The notes beneath the pieces were generated by a model. That model saw nothing but the letters and a program-made list of their open reading frames with translations. It was not told the DNA's origin and made no database searches. A stretch of DNA of 64,000 bases from the NCBI GenBank assembly GCA_965153455.1, contig OZ234493.1:22682213-22746212 (forward strand), read 5' to 3'. Source of the DNA: Sphagnum compactum. Taxonomy: Eukaryota > Bryophyta > Sphagnopsida > Sphagnales. The position numbers were made by a program, and so were the translations under genes. Of this stretch, positions 53,365 to 64,000 are shown in pieces. Position 1 is the stretch's first letter; the number at the start of each line of letters is the position of its first letter.

Positions 53365-53547
53365 GTTGAGCTTCTTCCCTAGAGAGCTAAATTAAACAAT
53401 TTTAGCCCATTGATGTGATTTTCCCCACCCAATTAGTTCAGTTAAATTTCAAGCTATAATAATAGATATACTATTAATAAAATCAATTATTTCAAGATGA
53501 TTCCTGAGGAGAAAATATTTTTATTTTGTGGCAGTTGATGATGATGT

Positions 53548-55224
53548 TCAATCATCAAATTGGAATGTGTCAGGTACCTTGACTGGATAGTTGTCAATGC
53601 AATGTGCCCATGGGGAATGCTTCAAGGAAGGTTGGATGGTGTGAAGAGATTGCCATACTGCACTGTTGCATTTGAAGCCATCACCAAAGGCCAGCTGCCA
53701 CACTCGTTGGCCTTTCTTGACTCTACCCTTGGCCTCAATGTAGGCCAATTCATACCAGATTGTGGAAGAGGACGTGTTTCCGAATCGGTGAAGAGCCATT
53801 CTTGATGCCTCACAATGTTGTGGAGTAAGTAGCAGATGCTTTTCTAGCTCATCAATCGCAGCCCTGCCTCCGGCATGAATGCAAAAATGGTCAAAAGCAA
53901 GCCTTAAATCAGGGATGTAAGCTTTGAGCTGTTTCATGTTGAAGAGCTTGCGCGCTACTAGATTGGCAAAGAAGAGGATCTGTTCTGAAAATGGCAGCAC
54001 AAGAGGACCCAAAGTAGTGATATTTGTCTTCACAGACTCTGCAGCAATTGTGAGAATGTCTTTGGACAGACCTACTCCGATGTTGCCTTCACTGTCTTGC
54101 TCCTGATATACACAGCGGTAGCTCTTGTCATCTGCTGCCCTGTGTGTCCTCACCAAGTGCTTGAGTTTGTACTTGGAGCGTCTCTTGTCGTTGGGTTTGT
54201 TGGAAAGCAAGAGTGCCGTTCCACCAACTCGGAACAAACAGTTGGGTATCAGCATGGATTTGGTATTCCCAAGGTACCAATTCTGGGTGATGTTTTCTGT
54301 ACTCACCACAATCGCATAAGTGTAGCCATGCAGTTGAAGAATGTCTCTAGCAAGATCTACGGAGATTAAGCTTGCACTGCATCCCATTCCTCCCAGATTG
54401 TAGCTACGGATGTCGCCTCGCATCTTGTACTTGTTCACAATCATAGCTGACAAAGAGGGAGTAGGACTGAACAGCGAACAATTCACGATCAGCACTCCGA
54501 TCGCCTTGGGCTTCACCTTCGTTTTCTCGAAAAGCTCATCCAAGCAAGCATACATGACGGTTTCTGCCTCCACTCTCGCTGCTTTCATGGACGGACACGG
54601 AGGAAGAGCACCCCAAGCGGGAGGAAGATAGGTACTCTCGCTAAGACCCGATCTTTGCATGATCTTCTGCTGAAACTCGATGCTCTCGGCATCAAAGAAC
54701 CCCGAATTCCTGGAGCGCTGAATGAATATGTTGAAAGGAACTTTTAAAGCTTCAGAGTCATCCTTTGCCACGAAGCAAGCAAAATCCACTAGATAGATCG
54801 GTCTAGACCTTGACATGAAGTATACCGTTGCCGCACACACCAGGAGCACTAAGCACGCAATCACACTCAAAAGATTAAACTGCAGAATCTTTTCCCATAA
54901 CTGCCAAATACTATTATGATCAGAAGAAACAGCTGCTAGCCCGCCAAGCTGCAGCTGCAGTATGAAGATTCCCAACAGCAAGCTGGGGATTAAGAGCAGA
55001 GGGACGAGATAGGTGATACTCAGAATATGGCGATATCCGAGCTTCACGTATTGCAAGTCCACTGACTGTAAGAAGTCTGGCACAAGCGGCTGCTTGCAGC
55101 TGATCTCATGTAACGACAAGGTTTCGCCTTTCATCAGCTGGCTCTGACGTTGATAATCAAAGTCTAGGGATGAATTATCTGGATCAAGTCCTCCATTAGC
55201 AGCTTGTCCCCAGGCTTTCACCAT
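53548..55224 (-). CDS. 3-ketoacyl-CoA synthase (fatty acid elongase condensing enzyme)
   Basis: An intronless frame of 558 residues starts at ATG 55,222-55,224 and ends at TGA 53,548-53,550. Two hydrophobic segments (about 70-92 and 116-137) match the N-terminal membrane anchors of plant KCS enzymes. The FAE1/CUT1-type domain follows. Catalytic residues are C282 (GGMGCSASL), H450 (HFCIHAGGRAAID) and N483 (RFGNTSSSTIWYEL); their spacing equals that of FAE1 (C223, H391, N424). The enzyme condenses malonyl-CoA with long-chain acyl-CoA in the endoplasmic reticulum, the first and chain-length-setting step of very-long-chain fatty acid synthesis for waxes, cutin, suberin and sphingolipids. The frame is slightly longer than most family members because of an N-terminal tail of about 50 residues. 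The subfamily was not assigned. Confidence 0.97.
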   Translation of the reverse strand: MVKAWGQAANGGLDPDNSSLDFDYQRQSQLMKGETLSLHEISCKQPLVPDFLQSVDLQYVKLGYRHILSITYLVPLLLIPSLLLGIFILQLQLGGLAAVSSDHNSIWQLWEKILQFNLLSVIACLVLLVCAATVYFMSRSRPIYLVDFACFVAKDDSEALKVPFNIFIQRSRNSGFFDAESIEFQQKIMQRSGLSESTYLPPAWGALPPCPSMKAARVEAETVMYACLDELFEKTKVKPKAIGVLIVNCSLFSPTPSLSAMIVNKYKMRGDIRSYNLGGMGCSASLISVDLARDILQLHGYTYAIVVSTENITQNWYLGNTKSMLIPNCLFRVGGTALLLSNKPNDKRRSKYKLKHLVRTHRAADDKSYRCVYQEQDSEGNIGVGLSKDILTIAAESVKTNITTLGPLVLPFSEQILFFANLVARKLFNMKQLKAYIPDLRLAFDHFCIHAGGRAAIDELEKHLLLTPQHCEASRMALHRFGNTSSSTIWYELAYIEAKGRVKKGQRVWQLAFGDGFKCNSAVWQSLHTIQPSLKHSPWAHCIDNYPVKVPDTFQFDD

Positions 55225-55626
55225 GATGCAACAGTACTCCTAGTTAGATTCTTCTGTGGATTTCTCTAGCTAGGAACGGAGTCCCAACACAACTCCGCAG
55301 CTAGCACAAGCAGCAGCTCGATCGGAGCCAAGAAAAACCATGCGGGTTCAACAACTTCTTCACAAGCTCGAGCTGAACTCGCTTCAAAAGAATCCCGTCG
55401 ACTCTAGTAACTCTAGTCGACTTATAAAGCTCCAACAAACAAAGATCACCACCGCCAACAACAACACAACACCGCCACAAACCCAAACAAAAACACACAC
55501 ACACTCTCTCTCCCTCTCTCCCTCTCTCCTGAGTCCTGACTTACTTCATATCTACACGATATAACACAAGTACATATATATGTAACACAATACAACACAA
55601 GCACCACACACATACACACACACACA

Positions 55627-55665
<39 letters not shown>

Positions 55666-55800
55666 CCCATTGATTGACTGATTGGCTTCTACAGTGGCTG
55701 AAGATAGACTAGTCAGCGCCAGTTTCCATGTCTTCTCCCCCACCCAGTATCTAACTGCAATTAATTTGATCAAAATTATATGTGAAGGGCCTTTTTTGTT
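55225..55800 (-). promoter_or_regulatory. KCS leader and promoter region
   Basis: CT/CA-rich sequence (GA/GT on the gene strand) precedes the start codon. A palindromic TACATATATATGTA at 55,571-55,584 could serve as TATA box about 350 bases upstream of the ATG. A CT-rich stretch at 55,505-55,528 would then lie in the leader. Confidence 0.4.
55608..55662. repeat. (CA)n(CT)n compound microsatellite
   Basis: About 11 CA units run directly into about 17 CT units. Confidence 0.92.
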
Positions 55801-58227
55801 GAGATCACTAGAATTCTCAAACCTCTTCTAAAGAAAGAAGAGCTGCTTGGCAGTTTGAGAGGTGATGAGAGGTAATGTGACCTGAACCAAAGTCAGAATA
55901 CTTTGTGCACTTGTGTAACTGGTTCTTGAGGTAATGTGATTTGGCATATATGAGAGTGGTCACTGGTGGGTGTCTCTAGACTGGGGGTTGGGGTGGGAGA
56001 GGCAGCCCCCCAGAAATAATAGGAACCATTCCAATATTGAGTGGGTTTGTGAATTTTTTTGCATTAAAACCCTAACTATTTGGGTGGGGGAAAGTACAAA
56101 TTGTAGACCAATGTGCACTCATAGAATGTGCCCTTAAGTGCCTTCAGACTATAGTATTAAATCACAGGATGTTGTGGCAGGCAGTTGTGGCAGCAGGAGA
56201 GGCCTCTTCTAGGGTTGGTGTCCTTCAAGTTTTTTGACCATCTCCTCGCACGACTTGTTTCATGCTATTGGGGATGGGTTTAGGTGTTAGGTTTTGTGTT
56301 TTTTTCCTCTTAGGGCTCCTCATTGTGTGTTCTGCACTTTCTGGTGCGATCTTTTGTTTGGACTTTGATCCTTTCTTTTTTCTGTTCTTGTTCCCTTGAA
56401 TTTCTTGCTCTAGTCTCTTGAGTCCTTCGACATCAAACCGGAGTGTTTTTCTTTTATTTAATTATTTAGTTAGTTGTTATGGTACTAACAGGATGTCTTG
56501 TTCTCTTCTCAGGAATTGTATGTGGCTGAGTAGACTAGTGCTCGTAGATATAATCCCCCCCCAGGGACGCAACGGCTTGAGATTTAATGGTTCAGTACAC
56601 ACACATGGTGGTGGCAGACACTAAAACAGTAGCAATCAATCTAATGCGACACTCCGACTTCTGAGTCTGGTGTAGGATAAGTGCTCAATGAAAAAGTGTT
56701 TTTTACAAAAAATAATAAATTCTGATTCTACCCTAGATATGCTAAAATGCACAATTTATCACCGTGCTCTTTAAATAAAGGCTCTCTGCCCAGTTATTGC
56801 TTTTTGGCAATGACTGCTCGAGCACATTATCAAACGATTAAAATTTAAGTTAAAACCTTTCGGTTATCAATTTCATTATCAAAGTAATAATACCCATGAC
56901 TATAAAATTATTTCATTACTATTATTTTGTAATAATAATAATTGAATATATTTTCAGTCATATGTGAGTTATAGGATTTTCTTTTCTTTTAAATAATCCT
57001 ATTTATTCTTTAAATAATAAACATGGTTGATGTTTGAAGATTGATAACCTATTTGGATGATAATTGGGTCATCGAGGTAGGTTAATAAATTTTGAAAATT
57101 CAATATTAGACACGTAAGTTAACAATTTTTCAATTTTCAAAAAAATCAATAATCAACTCATAGGTTATCAATAGTCAAGTTTTTAATTGGGCATGTTTTT
57201 TCAATAGCTGGCTAACATTAGTTAAGAATCACTTCTTCTTTAAGGAGTAGTTTCTGAAATCAAATTTTTTTTCAACATCCACCTTTTGTTTAGTAAAGAA
57301 CCACGTTTTCTTTTAAGGCCCATATATTTTAAGGTCGAATCTTTGACCTCAACTCTCACCTTTCTTCCTGAATGATTTCAGGATATATGTAGGGTTGATA
57401 GGTTGGTGGGCAAACATTTAAAGGTTAAAAGGAAGAGCTAGTATTTGTTTTTTCATTACTTTTAGTTTTGGAGCTCTAAACATATTAGGTAACTCTCCAC
57501 CCAACACCTTTATATTCATTTACACAACTATATTTCATGTTTAAAAGTGAGTGTCATATGGATGCCCCAAACAAGGGGGGTCGAAAAAAAAGTTTGGCTT
57601 CCTTTTAAACATTTTTTGTACCATGTGCATCCAATGTGCATTTTATTACTCGACACACCAAACCTGATTTGTGAACATTATTTTTCCTATCATTAAAATA
57701 CATATATATTATTCTATTCAAGTGTTTTCACATCGACAACAATATATGTGCAAAATTGTAAATGATGCAAGGAACAAATCCTTAAATGTGTGATGTTCAT
57801 CCATGAAAATTATTTTGTACAAAATTAAAATTTGTATGAATTAATGGCTATGATCTTATTCATACTTTGCATTTTATGATTCTCAAAATGCCACACCAGG
57901 GGCACATTTTTATTCTAATCAACATTGTCGCACTTTTGTTTGCAGTAACTTCAATGGCTTGAGTGCCATTGCCATGGTCATTGAACTCATGTTCAACTTT
58001 CTGCATTCATTGTCTTGTTCAAGCATTGGAGAATCCCAAAAATCTTGTTCATTTTCTTGAACCAATTCTTCTTCTCATGCAACTTGCTACCAACAATTAA
58101 AACATTTACTCATCTTCTTAATGGTTTTCTTCACACATGAACTAGTACATCCCAAAGAGGAGCTTGGTGACAACTTTTGATGTTCTTTTGGTCTAGTTAA
58201 TGTTGGAGCTTTTAACAATCTTCTAAT
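55801..58227. other. AT-rich intergenic region, no supported gene
   Basis: A GC-richer stretch at 56.15-56.65 kb resembles leader or LTR sequence but has no coding support. A second dispersed-repeat copy lies near 57.03-57.19 kb. Otherwise nothing seen. Confidence 0.45.
57030..57190. repeat. Dispersed repeat, copy 2 (partner near 3.8 kb)
   Basis: GATGATAATTGGGTCATCG, then AGGTAGGTTA and TTTTGAAAATTCAATA match the copy at 3,780-3,990 in the same orientation. Confidence 0.5.
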
Positions 58228-60090
58228 GTTCAACCTAGACCACTTCATCATCTCATGGTCCTCTAGCTAGACCTCTTCTCACTATTCTTGGCCTTGCATT
58301 CTCCCATCTTTGAACTTTGTTATTGCCATGTTCATTTTCTAGTTTTGTTGTCAAAATTCATTGATTATTGTTGGAACTCTTGATGGTCTTATGGTGTTTG
58401 ACCCAAACCTTTTCTTCATCTTTTGTACTAATAGCTAAACCTTTTGCTCATTATTCTTGACTCTACATTCTCCTAGGTTTGAATTTTGTTGTTGCCATGC
58501 TCACTTTTTAGTCTTGCTGCCGAACTTCTTTAATTATTCCTAGAGCTTTTTATCATTATGGTGTTCAACCTAGACCTCTTCCTCATCTTTTGGTACTCTA
58601 GCTAGACCTCTTGCTCACTATTCTTGACTTTGTATTCTCCATGGTTTAAACTTTGTTGCTACCATGCTCACTTTCTAGTTTTGTGGGTGTTGGCAAGTTA
58701 TGGTCTACACAAAAAATTGTCATAGTTTGACAATTTTCAACATTTATCCAAGTTTCATGCATTATGGTGGAAATTTAGAAAATAATTTTCACTAAAATTT
58801 CGAAAAGATGATGGATTATATCACAATCTAGCATTATGTTGTGAAATCAATGCATATATGAATGATATAATAGTCCAACAAAGTATTATTTTGATTGAGA
58901 AAACCTTGTAACATTTTTACAATTCCAACAAAAGGAGTAAGAAGTACTACATTTAATATAAAATTTTCCATGAAATTTTACACATACGTAGAAAAAACCA
59001 TTAAAAAAAATCTTTCCCATCAAAGTTTTCAAATTTTTTTAAGGTCATGGAATTTAAATAAGAAAGATTTTTACATGTTCATTAGTACATTATGGTATGA
59101 CAATAGTGATGGTTATGATTTATTTTATAAATGGAAAATTGTTGTCAAGTAAGGGTTTTTTAAAAACCTTTATTAAATCATTGGTGTACATTTGCACAAA
59201 TGTACAATTATGTTTCAATTTCATATTCATAATTCTTGTGACTTCCTTTATTTTTGAAGCCCAAATCATTTGTTTTTAAAATTATTCAAATGGAGTGAAA
59301 TCTTTCATGAACTACTACTTTTGATACTATATGTAGTTCCAAATTTGCCTCCAATTGTGTAGACTGTAGCTTGCCAACACCCTTGTTGATGGAGCTCTGT
59401 AACTATTCCTAAAGTTTTTATTATCCTATGGTGTTCAACCTAGACCTCTTCTTCATCTATGTTACTTTAATTAGGCCTCTTGTTCATTATTCTTGGCTTT
59501 TCATTCTCCCAAGGTTTGAACTTTGTTATTACCATGAGCTCACTTTTTAATCTTGCTACCAAAGTTCTTTGACTATTGCTAGAGCTTTTGATGGTCTTAT
59601 GGTGTTTGACCTAGACTTTTTCTTCATCTCCTAGTACTCTAGCTAGAATTTTTTACTCTCTATTCTTGGCCTTGCATTTTCCCAAGTTTGAACTTTGTTA
59701 TTACAATGCTCACTTTTTAGTCTTGTTACCAAAGCTTTTTGAATATTGCTAGAGTTTTTCATGGTCTTGTGGTGTTCGACTTAGACCTCTTTGCTCTCTA
59801 TTCTTGGCCTTGCATTCTCCCATGTTTGAACTTTGTTATTGCCATGCTCATCTTTCGATCTTGATGCAAAAGCTCTTGTTCATGTTTGGATTGGTTTAAT
59901 TACTAGAGCTTTGGGTGGTGGTGTGGTGTTTGACGTGGACCACTTACTCATCATGATAAGGCCCGATGTGATCGTACTTGTTCAAGTTTCAATTTTGTCA
60001 TGTTCATCATTTGGTCTGTTAAACCTTTTCATGTTCTTTCTTAATCTTCGCAAAACTAGAGCTTTCGTTCACCCTTTGATCTAATTGTTC
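58228..60090. repeat. Satellite-like tandem array, unit about 168 bp
   Basis: The landmark GTTCAACCTAGACC (or GTTTGACC variants) recurs at 58,228, 58,396, 58,563, 59,433, 59,604, 59,774 and 59,928. Spacings are 168, 167, 870, 171, 170 and 154. Subtracting the 698-bp insert and its 4-bp duplication from 870 leaves 168. Units share CACTATTCTTGGCCTTGCATT, TTTGAACTTTGTTATTGCC and GCTCACTTTTTAGTCTTG. About seven diverged units are present. The period is in the range of plant centromeric or heterochromatic satellites, but the array is short. Confidence 0.88.
58685..59382. mobile_element. 698-bp terminal-inverted-repeat element nested in the 168-bp array
   Basis: The left end begins GGGTGTTGGCAAG and continues to CTACACAA (58,685-58,712). 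The right end (59,355-59,382) is its inverted copy, with three mismatches in 28 bases. TTGT flanks both ends (58,681-58,684 and 59,383-59,386), while intact array units carry a single TTGY there. No transposase is encoded; the only frame, 85 codons at 58,895-59,152, starts at a non-ATG codon. This is a non-autonomous DNA transposon. Superfamily unknown; 4-bp duplications and GRG termini are recalled for Sola-type elements, but that is a weak hint. Confidence 0.85.
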
Positions 60091-60910
60091 TAACCACTCC
60101 AAACTTCTTGCTTGCCTTTTGGTCTTTGAATTATCTAAATCCTACTCATTAATTGTTCTTGGAACTTTTCTAATTTTCATGGTTAAATTGCAAATTCGAC
60201 CAATATCTACATACCTAAATTTGGTCCTTGAATATTAATAAACTGCATTTTTTATGTTTTATTGTGAGCTTTGAATTGGCACTCAAGCAAGTTTCCATGT
60301 TAGCGCTTTTGATATTCCTATAATCCGCCATTGATGTTTTTGTATTTTTTGTTTTAATATCTGCACTTGATGTTTTTTATGTTTCAATAAATCTTCAAGT
60401 TGATGCTCTTCATGCAAGTTTGATATTCACACTAATGTTGTTGATGCTTGTTTGATCTTCATACTATGCTCACTTATATTTGTTTTGATGTTTCTTTGGT
60501 CTTCATACTAATTCACACCTCCCCACACCCCCTTCTTATGTTGGAAATTCTTAATCTAGGCATTGTAGGTGTGCTAAGACATGCCTTACAACTTGCATTT
60601 TCATTCTTGTTCTTTTTCATGATATTGTGCCATTCTTTGCCTTGTTTCCTCTTGTCAATGTGCATCAAACTCAAACCTATAGCTAAAAGTCTCATCATAG
60701 ATAGGTTTGTTTGGACAATCATATGAAACCTTTTGCCATAAATTTTCAACGTAGAAGGTGACCATGATGCCAAGAACTCAACTCATTGTTGTTTGTTCAC
60801 ATAACATTGAACTGTTCATTTACGTGTAGTTAAAACTTTCTTGCACTTGCCTACACCACCTCTCACAACACCAAAACGTGTCTTTCATGACTTGGACATT
60901 TACAACTAAT
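60091..60910. other. AT-rich region, no supported gene
   Basis: Irregular repeats of GATGTTTTT and TTTGATATTC-type strings (60.24-60.50 kb) look like a degraded continuation of repeat sequence. No gene seen. Confidence 0.4.
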
Positions 60911-61011
60911 GTCCTAATCTAATCATGTAGTCATATGTTTTTAGTCATATACTTTTACTCAAATTTATGACTACATTGCAATTGATTATGACTACATGAC
61001 TAGATTAGGAC
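60911..61011. repeat. Inverted repeat, 25-bp arms
   Basis: GTCCTAATCTAATCATGTAG at 60,911 and its inverted copy CTACATGACTAGATTAGGAC ending at 61,011 differ at one base over 25. The 50-bp spacer repeats TAGTCATA and ATGACTACAT strings. It could fold into a hairpin and may be a MITE remnant. Confidence 0.8.
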
Positions 61012-61076
61012 TATTTTGTGACTACATGACTAGCTTACGCACATTAATATTTTACCTATGTTAATAGTTTAACTAA

Positions 61077-61400
61077 GTAGCTACCTAGTTAATTAAGTAG
61101 CTAGTACCCATGGGTTAGTACTACCTATTATCTACCTACCTATTATGTAATACATATGTACCTACCTACCTAGGAGACATAGGTAGTACATACTTACCTA
61201 ATTATTTATTACATATTGTACTACTAGGTACCCACCTACTTATTAAATAGGTAATATATATATGTAACTACTACTAGGCACCTATTCACCTACTTACTAC
61301 TACCTCTAAGTATTACTTATTACCTACCAAGTTAGGTATCTACTAGGTTATTAGGTAGGTTCTAAGTTGTTAGGTAATACCTAGGTACCTAACTTATAAA
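61077..61400. repeat. Degenerate TACCTA / TAGGTA low-complexity block
   Basis: About 320 bases built largely from TACCTA, TAGGTA, TACTAC and TTAGGTA strings on both strands. Similar short blocks occur at 5.9-6.1 kb, near 36.2 kb, 39.95 kb and 63.6 kb. Confidence 0.8.
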
Positions 61401-61458
61401 ATAGGTTATAAAAAATTGTTTATAACAATATGTTGACAATTTTTGTCATGTAAAAATC

Positions 61459-61540
61459 ATGTGGTGCAATGGTGAAGTGGGGGTTAAGGATTTTTTCCCT
61501 CGATGTGAAGGTGAGGGGTTCAAGTCCTCACATTTTCAAC
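61459..61540 (+). mobile_element. tRNA-derived SINE-like sequence
   Basis: An A-box-like TGGTGCAATGGTGAAGTGG (from 61,462) and a B-box-like GGGGTTCAAGTCCTC (from 61,514) lie about 53 bases apart. No cloverleaf with matching acceptor stem was found, so it is called a SINE fragment or decayed tRNA-like sequence. Confidence 0.4.
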
Positions 61541-64000
61541 TTAGTGAACTACCTTAACTAGCTTAGCTTGCTGACTAAATTAACCTACATTCCTAGGTAG
61601 GTTAGGGCCTACATTCCTAACATAGAGGCTGAATTTTTAGTTTTATACCATGTGTGGGTGCAAATGGGATAACATGAGCCACATTCTCCTGCTTTTTGAC
61701 GACTTTTGTGATTTTTTTTTAAGAAATATTTTTGGAATATTCTTGAAAAAATGTTCAAAAAAATCTTTAAATTTTTTTCTAAAAATTTCATAATATTTTA
61801 TTAATTTTATGTTAAAAATTCGACAAAAAATGTCATTTAAAAAAATTTCAAATCCAGTTACAAGTTTTTTTACTACTTAAAAGCAAGTGTTATAATGCTT
61901 AATGAATGGTTTTGTTTATTTTTTACTCATTGGATTGATTTCAAATTAATTCACTAAGGGTTGTGTGGTGAACAGGTATTTGCAATAATGGGGCTCAATG
62001 GCATTTCTATGTAATACCGCATGACAAACTTACAATATCACAAAATTTTAATAGAATTTGTGCAAAAATCATAACACAATATGTCTATGCAACATTCATG
62101 GGCTTCAAAATGTAGAAATGGCCTGAAAAATATACATATTACTTTTACATAAATGATATGTCTTTTCTACTTGTGATGTTTGATGTCATATACATACGAT
62201 TTAAATTTTAACAAATTTGTGCAATTATTGTGATGTAATTTTGGATAAAACTATGTAATACTTGTGTGTTAAACATGAACATTCATGTATGTCATTCAAA
62301 AACAATGTTTCCTTTGTTTGAATATTTAAGATATTAAATATGTAAAAATATCATTCATATTAACCATAACACATCACTCAACAACCCATTGCGATTCATG
62401 ATCCCATTTTATTTTTCATCATGATTATGTTCATCATCTTCCTTAAAGTAAACATCAAATCATCCCCTATAGTCCTAAAATTTGTGAAAACCTTGCTCGG
62501 GCTTGTTTTCTCATCAATGACCTTGTTATTTAATGGCCATATCCTTGTGATCTTGAACCTTGCCACAATGATTTTCTTTGACAAATCTTGTTACAGTACA
62601 TAGTCCACAACTAGCCAACATCATTTTGTCAAGTTCAAGGTAATTGTTTTTAGCCATGGCCTTGATTTTTTTTCTTAAATGCAATCTTGAATGATTTGAA
62701 ACAAGATACATCTAAAGGTTGAAAAACATGCTAGTAGGTGTTGAGAGGGGACAATCACCATGTCCAATCCAAAGTCTTGTGTTTGTTGTGTTGCCTCTAA
62801 TGTCACATGGGAGCCATGCCCATTTATAATTAATAGGTGATGGTTGGTTTGGGAAATACCTCTTGGGATTAGTATTTAAGTAGAAGAATTATCAAATGTA
62901 TGATTAAGTTTATGACTAGTATTCTAGTCATAAAGGACAAAAATGATTATTAACCTTAAGTCATTACAGACAAGTTGTTTACAACAATAATCATTTAGGA
63001 TATGATGTGGCACAATGACATGTCACATTTCATCCATTAGTCATAAAGAATATATGTGAAGTCATTAAACATAGTTTAATCATTATATAATTTTTTATTA
63101 TTATTACAAATTGGACCCAAAAAACTTGGGCAATGTTAAATTTTAAACCACAATATTTATTATAATAAATTTGTTACATATAACATAAGGGTAAAAATCC
63201 TTTAAGGTGTACAACATAGAATGAAAAAGGCCTACTTTTTATCGCAATTTTTTTTTACTTTATATTTTGATCCCCATAAAAAATAATGAGTCAAAAGTTG
63301 TCAAATTTTTCAAAAGGACTATATTTTAGACTATTACAATTTTAGTTTCCATCATAATCATCCATAAATGTGTCTTTATATGGTAAAAAGGACTAGGTAA
63401 AAAATATAGAAAAAGGTGACGTTGTGACAAGATTTTGGTACACCTTCAAAAATTTGCACCCATAAATAATAAAGCATTATTTTGTTTTGATTATTTTTAA
63501 TTTCATTATTTTTCATCCTATCAATTGTTGACACAAGTTAACACTTAAGCTAGGCTTAAAACCTGGTTTTTGTGGCTATGTAAATCACTTAATTTACTTA
63601 GGTAAGCACTTAAGCTAGGTAGTTTAGGTAATAGGTATGTAAAAAACCATTATTGATCATAATAAATGTTATTTATGAATTTTGATCCTTGGACCCCAAA
63701 GATGGAGTTCAATTCCTTTACCACCAAGTCACCCCACTTGTTATGTAAATAATATAGTGTTTAGACCATTTAGACCATACTTAATTTAAACATAAAAAAA
63801 CCTCAAATTTGATAATTCAAATCTTCTTGATAATTTGTCCAAATGAAAAAATTGAAACTTTGTTCGTTTCCTTCAATAATATACACAATTATATATTTTT
63901 TCAATAAAAATATAAATTCATTTTGAAAAAAATATATTTGAATTTTGTTATTGAATAACATTTCAATGACCATTGTTTGGGGAAAAAAATTCAAACACAT
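61541..64000. other. AT-rich region to window end, no supported gene
   Basis: Short frames only. TAGTCATAA strings recur at 62.92-63.05 kb. A possible minus-strand tRNA-like fragment lies at about 63,665-63,740 (TGACTTGGTGGTAAAGG on the minus strand) but is weak. Confidence 0.4.

Larger units (their letters stand above)
50621..53547. other. AT-rich region with dispersed-repeat copies downstream of KCS gene
   Basis: It holds two plus-strand copies of the LTR-like repeat and simple repeats. The last few hundred bases include the 3' untranslated region of the minus-strand KCS gene. No other gene seen. Confidence 0.5.

Noticed and set aside
63665-63740. Minus-strand tRNA-like fragment
   Set aside because: A-box-like match only; B box and stems do not fit a tRNA, so only mentioned as weak.
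1-64000. CRISPR array, operon, rRNA or organellar insert
   Set aside because: The repeats lack spacer structure, genes are intron-bearing and unlinked, and no rRNA or plastid/mitochondrial gene sequence was recognised.

Overview
This is nuclear DNA of a land plant. The genes have GT-AG spliceosomal introns, and the gene families are plant ones: a class III peroxidase with the usual three introns, a plant 3-ketoacyl-CoA synthase, a plant BTB/POZ protein, a Met/Gly-tailed p23 and a plant-type F-box protein. Five genes in 64 kb, separated by long AT-rich stretches with decayed transposons, suggest a medium to large genome, perhaps a non-seed plant or gymnosperm. The sequence alone does not fix the lineage.

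Layout. 1-2,704 (+): 3' part of an F-box protein gene, with a tRNA-derived SINE-like insert in its last-but-one intron. 4,982-5,518 (-): intronless p23 co-chaperone, converging on the F-box gene. 6.1-15.3 kb: AT-rich, no gene I can support. 15.4-20.8 kb (+): BTB/POZ gene with a long spliced 5' leader and four coding exons. 22.4-25.9 kb (-): broken non-LTR retrotransposon (LINE). 26-41 kb: no supported gene; microsatellites, a probable LTR-type dispersed repeat and an interstitial telomere-like tract. 41.9-44.3 kb (+): four-exon class III peroxidase. 45-53 kb: repeats and a broken hAT-type transposase (-). 53.5-55.2 kb (-): intronless 3-ketoacyl-CoA synthase. 55.8-64 kb: repeats, including a 168-bp satellite-like array interrupted by a 698-bp terminal-inverted-repeat element with a 4-bp target duplication.

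The genes look like independent housekeeping or family genes and do not form a cluster. The peroxidase (cell wall or apoplast) and the ketoacyl-CoA synthase (very-long-chain fatty acids for wax, cutin, suberin or sphingolipids) could both serve surface barriers, but nothing here links their control. I found no sign of a new multi-gene system. The most notable structure is the nested transposon in the 168-bp array.
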